NCBI RefSeq assembly: GCF_037975245.1
Contig: NC_092574.1
Span: 10,687,213 to 10,751,212, forward strand
Length of the DNA: 64,000 nt
From: Apostichopus japonicus
Lineage: Eukaryota; Echinodermata; Holothuroidea; Aspidochirotida; Stichopodidae
Direction of reading: 5' to 3'
Shown here piece after piece: positions 41,113 through 52,162 of this stretch. Made by a program: the position numbers and the translations under genes. Position 1 is the first letter of the stretch. Each line of letters starts with the position of its first letter. Under the pieces are notes generated by a model. The model was not told the DNA's origin and made no database searches. It was given only the letters and a program-made list of their open reading frames with translations.

Positions 41113-43608
41113 GAATAACAATTAGTTAAAAACCACTTGCGATTATTACTATTTTTTAGTTATCCCGTCTATAATCCATTAATAACATCTGGTAAATGTC
41201 AGTCTTTCCATTTATGAAATAAATGAATGAAAAAATAATAATTGTAAAAATTCTTTCAATTTCTTCCACATGGTAGCCTAACACCTCACTAAGTCAATCG
41301 GGTAATCTAGCCTAACCATCTGTTTATTTGCTGAAATTGTGACACAGTTATAAGATATCTATGGAATACTTATATTATTGCTATTATCTTTGACCACATG
41401 GTAGCCTAACACCACACTAAGTCAATGGGAAAATCTTGCATAACCATCGGTATGCAAAAAAAAATGTCACACTTTGCATAGGATTCGGGTAATAAGTTAG
41501 GAACCGGGTAGTATCACGACGGGTGGGTACCCGGATACCCCTTGCAAACACTAGTTAATGTGCGTGTAAATGTCTTACAATTTAACCCTTTCGTATGCTA
41601 AAAGGAATTTTGATTTTGGTACATTAAGCTAGGCCAGATATAAGAAACGGGGGCTGCTAATGCTGTTAGACAGTGTTAGACATAGTAACCCATAACCATA
41701 TAGATACATCCAACATGAAATATTCCTCAATACTATCACAGGGCCTATTTAACCTCGCCACTTACAATTTAACAAACTTTATCATTGATGTCAATTGTTT
41801 TGGCCATTTCCTCCACTGTTCATTGGCTCTACTGTTGAATGATATGGAGCACTGCAGTGATTCCTACATAATATGAAACTGCAAATAAGTTAATAACAGT
41901 TACACCGTGTTACAAAGTGAACACAAGAAGTAATTTTATTAAAGCTTGAAACTGTTACATAAAAATTAGTAAGATTGAATTGTGTCAGCAACTTATTTTT
42001 TATTAACTGTTATGCGTGGACAAATTGTAACGTGAGTTACCGTGTCTTGCATCATTTTTATGCAACTGGACAATGATATAGGAATTTTTTGGCAACCTAT
42101 ATGTTTACTATAGTAGGTAAGGTATAACTACCAAATTTCACTTGTCTTAGAGTTCACTTAGTATGAGGACACTTTTTAAGTAAAATTTGTTTACCAGTTT
42201 TGGCGCTTTTAGATATGTACGTGAGTTACCGACTCAATTTTCCCTATACAATCTACATGAAGCAAATTTTTGATTTTTTTTTTTTTTTTTTACTTAGGTA
42301 TGCCGTCAGCATTGTGGTAACTACTATAGAAGAAGTAATGTTGTGTTAGTAAAATATATGGTACAAAGAGAAGACGAAAAACATCAAAAATTAATGTGAG
42401 TTACCGTGGAAATGCAAAACTTGACAAAAAATGTTAGTTTATGACTAACTCAAAAAACAAGTAAGATAAAACAACAAGAGCAGCAATATCTCAAAGACAA
42501 CGGTACTTAGCCGTGTGTTAAAGGTTAATAACCACTGTGGTTTCTCAAGTTCTGTAATAGTAATATGCATGATACCAAGTTTAATATAACCATCATGTAA
42601 TGTACCTGTTAAAATCTAACTTAAATTTGCAGTTCTACAATTTGCATATTAACACATTTGACCCTGTGACCCTGTTAATAAATATGATATACAAGGAACC
42701 AAAACATTTAAGGTCTGATACAATGCTACCAGTGAAATAAACTTCTCTTCTTTAGACTGTACTGAGAGTTTCACATTTTAATCAGATAACTTGACTATCT
42801 ATAAAGCAGACTGTATGTGCTAATACCATGGAAGCGCTACAGTAATACAATGTACCTGGCAGTTAACAAACCTTTGAAGTCAAAACTAAAAGAAACCCCC
42901 CCCCCAACATGACCCCCCAAAAAAGTAAATGGTTTATTCATAAAGTGCCCATTTGTTGTGAATAAAATGAGACTAATGGTCTAACCAGGGAGTTGTCCAT
43001 AACAACTCCCTGGACAGAGCATGAATTTTCTCTATGCAGACTCTTTCCAAATGCATAAGCTTTATCACTGTGCAAATGGGTTACAGTACATGCTTGTAGT
43101 GATACCATATGCATTCCTCCTCTCTAGTGACTGTTCCCAGTAGCAAGACATATGATCCCATCCAGCTCTCACATAGGCCTATGGTCTTCTTGTAATGACT
43201 ATACACAGTGAATTCATGAGAGTTCAATCTGGCTGTAAGGCATGTTTATAAATGAAATCTGATACATTCCTTTCGAAGTTGCAAAGAAAACAAGTGCACT
43301 ATTTCAATGGTTTCTTCCTTATAAGATGGGAGTATACTGTTGTCTACATAATAACTACCAAATGGGAAAATTTCCTGTTCATCCTAGAATTGCCTTTCCC
43401 ATGGATAGTTTGAATGCACCAAGTAACTTCACTGACACAAACTACTTGTAAGGCCTGTAATGATAAATATTTTCTGTAAGTTAAGTCCAATTATGCATTT
43501 TATTGTAAAATAACCTCACAAGGAAACCAAATTGTCTTTTATTTCTTTGCAATGTCACACCTTCACATTGATGAAATTTTGAAATAACAATTAAACCCAA
43601 ATAGGCCA
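41113..43608. other. Left internal spacer with recurrent GTGAGTTACC motif
   Basis: AT-rich sequence with no gene I can support. GTAACGTGAGTTAC occurs at 42027-42040, and GTGAGTTACC at 42221-42230 and 42396-42405, echoing the motif in the outer arms. A T tract of about 20 lies near 42270-42292. The hairpin at 42985 is listed separately. Confidence 0.55.
42985..43013. repeat. Perfect hairpin CCAGGGAGTTGT / ACAACTCCCTGG
   Basis: A 12-bp perfect stem around a 5-nt loop (CCATA). The stem is a relative of the hairpins at 29224 and 29319, differing by transitions (GTTGT for GCTGCT). No direct repeat is obvious at its edges. Confidence 0.82.
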
Positions 43609-46600
43609 AAAGCCTGTCCCATATGATTTCACCCCATTTAGCCCAGAAGGTTTGACCCCTTAAAGTTACTTAGACCATCTAGGCCATTCACAAAAAAATT
43701 GTCAGCTCAACCCCAGTGGTCGGGTTCGGACCCCAGACCCCCTGAAAAAGACCCCCCGGGCGGGTTAATTTCACCCCATCTAGCCCATGGACCAAACTTT
43801 GTCAGAAGGAAGTAGTATGGTTGTACATTACAAAACAGGCAAAACTGACAAAATTCCTGGTCGGGAAGGGGTTGTCAGACCCCCCACTAAGTCACCCCCA
43901 GTCGGGTTGATTTCACCCCATCTAGCCCATGGACCAAACTTTGGCAAAAGGAAGTAGCATGGTAGTATGTTACAAAAATGGAAAAACTGACAAACTTGTT
44001 GATCGGGAAGGTGATGTCAGACCCCCACAAAGTTTACCCTGACCCACCCCCCAAAAGGCGGGTTGATTTCACCCCATCTAGCCCATGGACCAAACTTTGT
44101 CAGAAGGAAGTAGTATGGCTGTACATTACAAAAAAGGCAAAACTGACAAAATTCCTGGTTGGGAAAGGGTTGTCAGACCCCCCACTAAGTCACCCCCAGT
44201 CGGGTTAATTTCACCCTATCTAGCCCATGGACCAAACTTTGTCAGAAGGAAGTAGTATGGCTGTACATTACAAAAAAGGCAAAACTGACAAAATTCCTGG
44301 TCGGGAAGGGGTTGTCAGACCCCCCACTAGGTCACCCCAGTCGGGTTGATTTCACCCCATCTAGCCCATGGACCAAACTTTGGCAAAACCAAACTTTGTC
44401 AAAAGTTAGTAGTATGGATGTACATTACAAAAAGTAAAACTGACAAAATTCCCAGTCGGGGAGGTGTTGTCAGACCCCAACAAATGTCACCCTCACCCAC
44501 TCCAAAAGGCGGGTTGATTTCACCCCATCTTAGCCCACAGACTTAACTTTGTCGAAAGGAATTAGTATGTCTGTACATTAAAATAAAGGAAAATCTGACA
44601 AAATTGCTGGTCGGGAAGGGGTTTTCGGACCCCCCAAAAGGTGCCCCCACCCAGCCAATTCAATTCACGCAATCTAATCATAGACCAGAATTTTGTTTAA
44701 AGAAAGTATTCAAGACATTGTATTATAAAACATGGAAAAACTTACCAAATGGTCTGAAAGCAAAGATGTACCCATTCTGGTCACATGGGCCACTTTTGTA
44801 TTTGTGTAACATAATATATACCGTAAAAGCAAGAAATGGATACATGTACAACCAGGAACAAATGTTAAATATGAAAAGTTTTTACACTTGTAAAGCAGAT
44901 TCCTTTGCATAAAAAATGTAGAAAATAACAACATGCTTTCAACAGGACCAGCCCCAGTTCATGTTGGTAGAATAAGTTTGCTTGTTCAACATGGTTGTTT
45001 GGACTGGAAATTACCATACTTGTGTCTTCAATATGACAAACAGTCATGGAAAACTATAATAATTATTATTTAACAAGATAATTTAATTTAGGAAATACCA
45101 TCCACAAAAGAGGAAATAGTTACAGCTAGAACCCCACCAAACATTGCATTTGAACAAACATGGCGAATGTGGCCTCACTCAGTTTTAAGGCCCTTCTGTT
45201 ATTGGGCACAATGCGATTTAAAGGTTTTAAAATACAAATGGTTATTCTTAAAAGTCTATGTCTTTTTGATTAGTTCCTATGATACAGTACGTCTCTGTCA
45301 TTGTTCACCATCAGGTCACTTGCATAATTCTGTTGTGTCCATCTTATCAATCCACCTCTTCTGCAAATATTTTAAGTAAAGTGTGATTTGTAAACAAATT
45401 GCTAAGGTAAAGCTTACCAGTTACAGGATTTTCGACAGATAAACCGCAGATATGAAGCCCCGATCAAGATTGATTTGCCAAATTTGGGTTCAAAATGTGA
45501 AAATTATTAGATATAAAAATAAAGGGAAATCCAGATATCTGATTTTTCTGACAAGTAGTGTCTGCACGATTTGAATAATGCACTTATTTTCCAGCATTCT
45601 TGTCTGGAACACAACTTTTTTGGGGTGGTCTGAAAGGGGAAGGGTACACCCGCCACAACACCCCCTAAATCAGACACTAAATACAGATCAAATAGTTGAA
45701 ATATGCTCTTGGTTTTTTTTTTTTTTTTTTTTTTGGGGGGGGGGGGAATACTGCCTTTTCACCTATGATGTAAATCAAATTAAACTTCCAGATTTTGTAA
45801 ATATTCCTTGATTTCAACCAAATAATCTTTATACTGGCATATGTTACCAATTGTAGGTTTAAAAAGAAACAATATGAGTACTTAATTATTGGTTGCAATA
45901 GTACAATGTGAGCTACTATAGAAATCTAACCCATAGGATACATATATATTTAAGGAAATGCCAAAAATGAAATGAAAACAATTGCACAAGGAAAGTATGC
46001 ATTCGTAACACAAAAACAGCTGAAGCAGGGGAGGGGGGCAGCTTCAATAATATAATTGAGTGGTCAAGCCTCCCCCCCCCAAATAAACTTCTTTGATTAA
46101 CCAATTATATACCTGTCATATCTATAACTATTTGAAAGGCTTCAGAAATTAGAAGAATGTTCCAATAACGATATCTAATATGCCAAAGGGTCCCCAATAT
46201 TTTTTGGTTCCACCTCTGCTGTAACACCATATATTATGGGACCAAGCAGATAACTGGGTTGCAGGCCATTAACTATAGCAGGTCTTATTTTTTACATGAA
46301 TAAAACATGGGAATAGAGCAATTTGGTGAAAGTGGAGGACCAACTATGGTCACATAACAGGATGTGGGCAAGGTTGTACAGTAATACAGACATAAGACAA
46401 AGAGGGTCAATGTATTGTCTTATGAATTAAAACATTTCCAGCAAAAGGCAGGAGAAACTCCTCCCACAAGATTCTCATCTATATCAGTATGTTTATTAGG
46501 CCAGGGATGCCTACCCATAATTTTTACTTAGGTGCTATAGTAAAAAAAAATCAAAATGTTTTAAACTGACCAAAAACAGGAGCATCATTGTGTTTCAGTC

Positions 46601-47686
46601 ACTTCCTTGCCTAGCAACTTTGGACCGCTTGTCACCAAAAAAGATGAAGCAATTAAGAAAGGCAAGCCATAATGGACATTGAAGGCTCTTTTGAATTACA
46701 TAGAATATCTCCTCTCATAAATATAATCATTAAATATTTATTTTTGTAATAATTATGTTTATATTTTTATCATCTCAGTTCATGGGTAAAAGACACTGGG
46801 TAGGGGCTCTTTGTAGGGGTCTGACAACCCCTTCCGAACAGCAATTTTGTCAGATATTCCTTTTTTTTAACGTACAGACATACTACCTTCTTTTGACAAA
46901 ATTTGGTCTATGGGCTAGAAGGGGTGAAATCAACTCGCCTTTTGGGGTTGGGTGAGGGTGACCTTTGTGGGGGTCTGACAACACCTTCCCAACTAGGAAT
47001 TTTGCCAGTTTTACACTTTTTGTAATGTACATCAATACTACTTCCTTTTGACAAAGTTTGGTCCATGGGCTAGATGGGATGAAATCAACCCTACTGGGGG
47101 TGACTTAGTGAGGGGTCTGACAACCCCTTCCCGACCAGGAATTTTGTCAGTTTTACACTTTTTGTAATGTACATCCATACTACTACCTTTTGACAAAGTT
47201 TGGTATTGCAAAAGTTTGGTCCATGGGCTAGATGGGGTGAAATCAACCCGACTGGGGTGACCTAGTGGGGGGTCTGACAACCCTTTCCCGACCAGGAATT
47301 TTGTCAGTTTTGCCTTTTTTGTAATGTACAGCCATACTACTTCCTTCTGACAAAGTTTGGTCCATGGGCTAGATGGGGTGAAATCAACCCGACTGGGGGT
47401 GACTTAGTGGGGGGTCTGACAACCCCTTCCCAACCAGGAAATTTGTCAGTTTTGCCTTTTTTGTAATGTACAGCCATACTACTTCCTTCTGACAAAGTTT
47501 GGTCCATGGGCTAGATGGGGTGAAATTAACCCGTCCGGGGGGTTATTTTTCAGGGGGTCTGGGGTCCGAACCCGACCACTGGGGTTAAGCTGACAATTTT
47601 TTTGTGAATGACCTAGATGGTGTAAGTAACTTTAAGGGGTCAAACTTTCTGGGCTAAATGGGGTGAAATCATATGGGACAGGCTCT
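43609..47686. mobile_element. ~4.1-kb element with ~1-kb inverted arms of tandem repeats
   Basis: The left arm (43609 to about 44660) and right arm (about 46800 to 47686) are inverted copies. Each begins at its outer end with AGCCTGTCCCATATGATTTC and continues inward as about five tandem units of ~145 bp marked by TTTCACCCCATCTAGCCCAT, GGACCAAACTTTG and GTCAGACCCCC. Unit steps on the left are about 152, 146, 143, 139 and 170 bp, so open frames across them are not maintained. The middle (44.66-46.8 kb) shows no transposase I can recognise. The arrangement is that of a foldback-type element. A third outer terminus lies at 63924. Confidence 0.82.
44661..46799. other. Central loop of the 4.1-kb element
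   Basis: AT-rich sequence with short unrelated open frames only. A homopolymer junction of about 18 T followed by about 13 G lies at 45715-45746, and another C tract near 46074-46080. No conserved domain is seen. Confidence 0.5.
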
Positions 47687-48716
47687 CAGACTAAGTGTAA
47701 GTACGTACAATCATACATATGATCCACATCGATATGGGTTCACTGGGTTTTCATTTGGCCTGTTTCCTACAAGACTTCTAACTGCAGGTGCGTAGCCAAG
47801 GGAGGGGGGGGGGATGAAGGGTGGAGACCGCCCTCCCCATGGAGCATATTTTTTTTTGATATTTTTAAGATATCGAAGTTTTATAGTAACAGTTATAAGA
47901 GGTTTTAATATTTGTACACCAATAATTTAACTGTGTCTGAATTTTCAAAAATTCCTTCACCAACATTCTTCATCATACTTCCCTCTACTCGTGCAATTGA
48001 CCGGTCTATTAGGGGTTGAGGGGGGGTTTCTAAATTGGTTGTCCATAGATGAAATTTTGTGCAACATTATGGGTATGTTTTGAAGTAAAATTTATTATTC
48101 AAATTCTGAACAAATAATGGGCTTAAAACCTTGAAAAGTGGGGCGGACGGGTATTGTGAGGCGTTACATAGAATTACCTACAAAGGCAATGATCCACAGG
48201 AGATGCAATGACGTCGAACATGATGTGTGACTGGTGACAATCTTGAAAAAAAGGTTATGAATGAAAAAAAAAACCTATTAGGAAAACTTGGTTCTCAGGC
48301 AAAAGTGTACATCTGGTTGGTCATTTCCAAGCCCGAGAAGTGCCATTTCCGGTGATTTGGGGGGCTATCAAAACCAGAAATTTTCTTGTACGCTGCGCGC
48401 CAACCAATGGTGGTGCTCCGCTTTGATAGTAATTTGCCTGCATCCAAGCAAATGTCCCCCCCAATATTTGAAACAGATCGCCGCCCCTGTTCACAATGAT
48501 TATTAAACAGTGAAAACCACCAATTCAATTTTGAGTTCTCAAATATTGACTCTGATAAAAACTAACTGAACTTCAATAACATATTTAGTTTTAAGCCATA
48601 ATTCATTGTGAATGAATTATTGTCCATATCTCAACAACACCGTAGAAAACTTGAAATGACCATGTTCATTCACCACATTTGGTGCTTCAAGTTTGACTTA
48701 AGTTATACCTTGGTAG
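47687..48716. other. Right internal spacer with a mobile-element remnant
   Basis: It contains GTGCGTAGCCAAGGGAGGGG (47788), a typical start of G-rich short elements, and a segment at about 48340-48435 (GTGCCATTTCCGGTGATTTG, GCGCCAACCAATGGTGGTGC, TTTGATAGT). That segment resembles 51100-51195 inside another small element, so this is probably a degraded relative. No gene is seen. Confidence 0.5.
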
Positions 48717-49313
48717 CATAATTGTCTACATTATAAGCATGATTATACTGTATGATAACTCACGTAACATGGTAACTCACGTTACCATTTGCATCACCTA
48801 CCCTACTTAACATAGTGGGGTGCACATCATTTCTTTACTTGTTTCACATTTCGGGGTGATGAGTAGAAACCCAAATCCAATTATGAGATTTTTAGTAGTG
48901 TCATATTTGATGTATGGGGAAAAATATTAATTTTGGTTACTCACGTTACATCAGCTGATAGAGGTTTGAATAAAGCAAATATTGATTATTTTTGATTATA
49001 TATTCAAAAGGTTGGTAGTGATATCTGAAGTTAGTGCACTATGTAAGCAATAAATAAACAAATCAGTTGAGTATTACCATTTAATTTCTTAGGAGAACAA
49101 AAACAAATCTTTTAATAATTTGTGCACAAAATTTGCATTACAGCATCCTTTCACTTCATATGCAAAATTCTACAACAAAAAAATCAATATTTAGGAAGGT
49201 ATCATATTGATTCCACAAACTTGGATATGTTTACAACAACATTTAACCAATGACAAGATGTGATTGCAGAATTTATATTTTGAGCCCATGTCCACTTTTT
49301 CATGGAAATGCCC
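48717..49313 (-). repeat. Right arm of the 8.8-kb inverted repeat
   Basis: Reverse complement of the left arm, with GGTAACTCACGTTACC at 48771-48786. Small indels distinguish the arms (for example an 8-bp insertion CAGTGTAG at the inner end of the left arm), so they are not recent copies. Confidence 0.88.
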
Positions 49314-50126
49314 TCCTGCTTTAATTCTTTTTTTGAAGAGGGCAAATTTCATCTATTAAGCTCTGGCATCTGGTTCTATCAACGTTGCCTTCAAGTAAAG
49401 TGTACTGTATACACCTATACTGCGTTTGTTTTCCCTGAGTGTGGTTTTCACTGCGCTGTGGAGATTGCAACGATCACAGATTTTACCCTTCTGTGTTTTA
49501 TAATTATTCAAGTGCTCAATAGTGTTATGCAATACTTACTTCCTGCTCATTGGCTGATTGAAATTCTAACGAATTACCAACTAGGCTGATGGACATTGTG
49601 TGGAAATTTACATATGAAAATGCTACAGAATTAGTAAATATGCATGAGAAACTGGACAAATAAGTATTTGCTGACAGAGTAGTGATCTAATGAATGCCAG
49701 GAATTGCCCTGATAGCATTAAACACTGAATCCTACTGTAATATACCGGAGCTTGCAGCAGATAACTGGAATTTTTCCTTATAATAGGGGTAGGAACCGGA
49801 AGGGACGAGGTGGCCCTTGCACTGTAGGTCCAAATCTGGGGCTCCACCTTAAGGTTTGGAGGACTACTTTGAAGGATTACTTGTGCCTAAACTTTCACTC
49901 GTCAGCTTAAAAAAAACAGTTTAACCCCACTTATGGGCCCGATAAAGGCAATCCCTGTTTTTTTATTTTTCAGTTGGTAAAGATTGCCCGATACCCCCCT
50001 TCCCCCACCCCTATGTATAATGCTCTGGCAACATCCCTGTGAACCAACTACCAAGTACTACTGTAAACAAAATAACACTATAGAGATCATTTGTTGGACA
50101 ATAGCCTACTTATTGACTGGTCAAGC
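49314..50126. other. Sequence without a supportable gene
   Basis: About 800 bp of mixed composition. The short open frames (49302-49589, 49623-49847) match no family I know and have no splice support. Nothing else is seen. Confidence 0.5.
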
Positions 50127-50225
50127 GGTAACGGAGGGACATTTGACTGTATTACTGACACATTTTGTTTCTCTCTGCATTAGCTTGGGTGATTATTTTG
50201 CAATTTCTTGTGTGGTTATCTAGAC

Positions 50226-50702
50226 ACATAGGCGTAGGAGGCGGGGGGGGGAAGGGGGCTGTAGCCCCCCAACCAAAATTTTTGGTGAAAATTCGGGCAA
50301 AACGCTGAGAATTTTCAGGCACCTACTGAAAAAAGAATAATTTGCAGTGTAATTTCATTTTTTGGGGTGAAAATTCGGCAATATGCTGAGGATTTTTCGG
50401 GCACCTACTGAAAGAAGCATATTTTGCAATGTGTTTTTCAATGGTTAAACTTATATTCTTATGATCATTGTTGTTGTAACAAATTCCCCAATAATTTTAA
50501 CAAATATGGAAAGGTAATAAGATGAAAAATGAATGTATGTTATTGGCATGTGATGTTATAACCGATGAATGCCCATATGATATGCACAATAACATGTTGA
50601 ACGTGCGGAGCGCACGAACATTTATTTTATTTTTTATTTTATTTTATTTTTCGGGCAAGTCTTTACAGCCCCCCAAATCGAATTAGGCTACTACGCCTAT
50701 GT
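50226..50702. mobile_element. MITE-like element, TIR ACATAGGCGTAG
   Basis: ACATAGGCGTAG at 50226-50237 is matched by CTACGCCTATGT at 50691-50702. Inside are a run of G, GGCTGTAGCCCCCC, and a ~92-bp internal duplication (GGTGAAAATTCGG at about 50284 and 50376, each followed by GGCACCTACTGAAA). It has no coding capacity. I find no convincing target-site duplication. It has the look of the short non-autonomous elements with poly-G near the end that are frequent in marine invertebrate genomes. Confidence 0.7.
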
Positions 50703-50864
50703 CTTGAACAGCTAGTAACTTGCTTCATACCCATATATTTAATTCTTGTGGCTGTTACTGTAGGAAAAATATGGCATGAAAAACATCACGGTAACGGAGG
50801 GACAGAAATGAATATGTGTTTCACACTTTCTTTTGAAGATGTCAAATTCACTGTTCTTAAGTTA

Positions 50865-51262
50865 CACTGACAGTGGCGGAGCATCCATACAGTCAGAGGG
50901 GGCAGATCCCCCCCCCCCTCTTCCACCTGACGGACTCAAATGGACTGCTGGCGCCCTTTTCGGCTTTTTACCACTTTTTACTTATTCGTGATTATTGACT
51001 TTATTGCGCTCTCAAATACCAATCACAAGAAAAAAAATTTGTTGGTGGCGATGACACCTATTTATTCTTCGTTTATCTGCAAATTAGCAAGGCCCCCTGG
51101 GAAGGGTCAGTTCCGGCGATCTAGGGAGTATCTTTACTCAAAACATTTCTGTACGATCCGCGCCAACCTGTGGTAGCGCTCGCTTAGATAGTGCTGAAAG
51201 CACCCCTACAGACCATTCTCGCCCCCTGACCAATACCCCTAGCTTCGCCACTGTGCACTGAC
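50865..51262. mobile_element. Short element with AGTGGCG TIR and CACTGAC flanks
   Basis: The ends read AGTGGCGGA (from 50872) and TTCGCCACT (to about 51252), an imperfect terminal inverted repeat. CACTGAC occurs immediately outside on the left (50865-50871) and 3 bp outside on the right (51256-51262), a possible target-site duplication. The interior has a C tract near 50910 and the segment GGTCAGTTCCGGCGATCTAG, GCGCCAACCTGTGGTAGCGC, which resembles 48340-48435. It is non-coding and apparently non-autonomous. Confidence 0.6.
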
Positions 51263-52162
51263 CATGTAACTGATATCTTGTGTTGGCTGGTGCATTGCTT
51301 CACATATACCAAGGGAAAATTAGATGAACAGGCATCAACTGTCAAATCTACATTTGATCTTCTACAGTAATGGAGGGACAATTCTGATGGTAACGAAGGG
51401 TCACAAAATATTCGGTGCTGTTTAGTGTGGTCTTTTGCCTGTTTTGCTGCTATAGATTCAATATTTTCATTGCTATTAGACTAACAGTTATATTACTTAG
51501 CGAAACAAGGATAAGAGTATTAAACCAATAGCTTTATTCACCAAACCATTAGCATATGTGGTTACTAAAAGATTTAAGAAAAAAGTAAAAAATAATAAGA
51601 AATTGGTTTAAAGGACAAGTTTAAGCAGAGCACTTTTCATCATTTAACACTCTCTAACTGCATTATGAGAAACTGAGGGGGGGGGGGGGCTTGTACAGTT
51701 CAAAACAAGTCAATTAATCACGTGTATTTACAGTAGACAGTTCACAGGTACTGCACTGTACCATGTTCACAAATTTGTTTCTGTTTCTTGCCAAGATGCC
51801 TACTGACTTCACATTCTGAGGAATCATTTTATGCAAGCCATCGTTCTCTTCACATAAACAGGAAGTCAAGGAATCTATTCAAAGAACACAACAATTAAGT
51901 AGCAACTTAACTCCCAGGAATCTGTGCACAAGAGCATGTGGTAAACAACTGTCCCTCTGTTACTGGTACGGAGGGACACTAGTTCACTTGTTCTTTACTC
52001 TAGCATAAAAATTAGCTAAATCCATGGTTTAACATTTCTTGACTGGTTAATTCTAAGAAAGTGTTTTATACAAATTATGAAATTTTCCCAACATTTAATG
52101 ACTAGGAAATAATATAAAAAAATGTATTTTTTGGGTAACGGAGGGACATGTAACGGAGGGTC

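Larger units (their letters stand above)
40502..49313. mobile_element. ~8.8-kb unit bounded by ~600-bp inverted repeats
   Basis: The outer arms 40502-41112 and 48717-49313 are reverse complements over nearly their whole length with modest divergence: GGGCATTTCCATG at the left edge, CATGGAAATGCCC at the right edge, then matching segments such as CTTCAGATATCACTACCAAC. Similarity stops abruptly at both outer ends, as expected of an element boundary, but I find no clear target-site duplication. No transposase open frame is visible inside. The interior holds a second inverted-repeat element. The left edge lies about 50 bp upstream of the recombinase-like gene's possible exons. It could be a large foldback element or a segment captured between two opposed copies of one smaller element. 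Confidence 0.8.
50127..52162. repeat. Dispersed 13-bp motif GTAACGGAGGGAC
   Basis: Exact or near copies lie at 50127-50140, 50790-50803, 51367-51379 (GTAATGGAGGGAC), 51389-51402 (GGTAACGAAGGGTC), 51951-51963 (reverse: GTCCCTCTGTTAC), 51965-51977, 52134-52147 and 52150-52162. Two of them are arranged head to head and two in tandem. The spacing is irregular, so this is not a minisatellite. Repeated subterminal protein-binding sites of a transposon would look like this, but that is inference. Confidence 0.7.

Noticed and set aside
43978-44912. Proline-rich open frames in the arms of the 4.1-kb element
   Set aside because: They cross tandem units of 139-170 bp with indels. The mirror arm does not preserve the frame.
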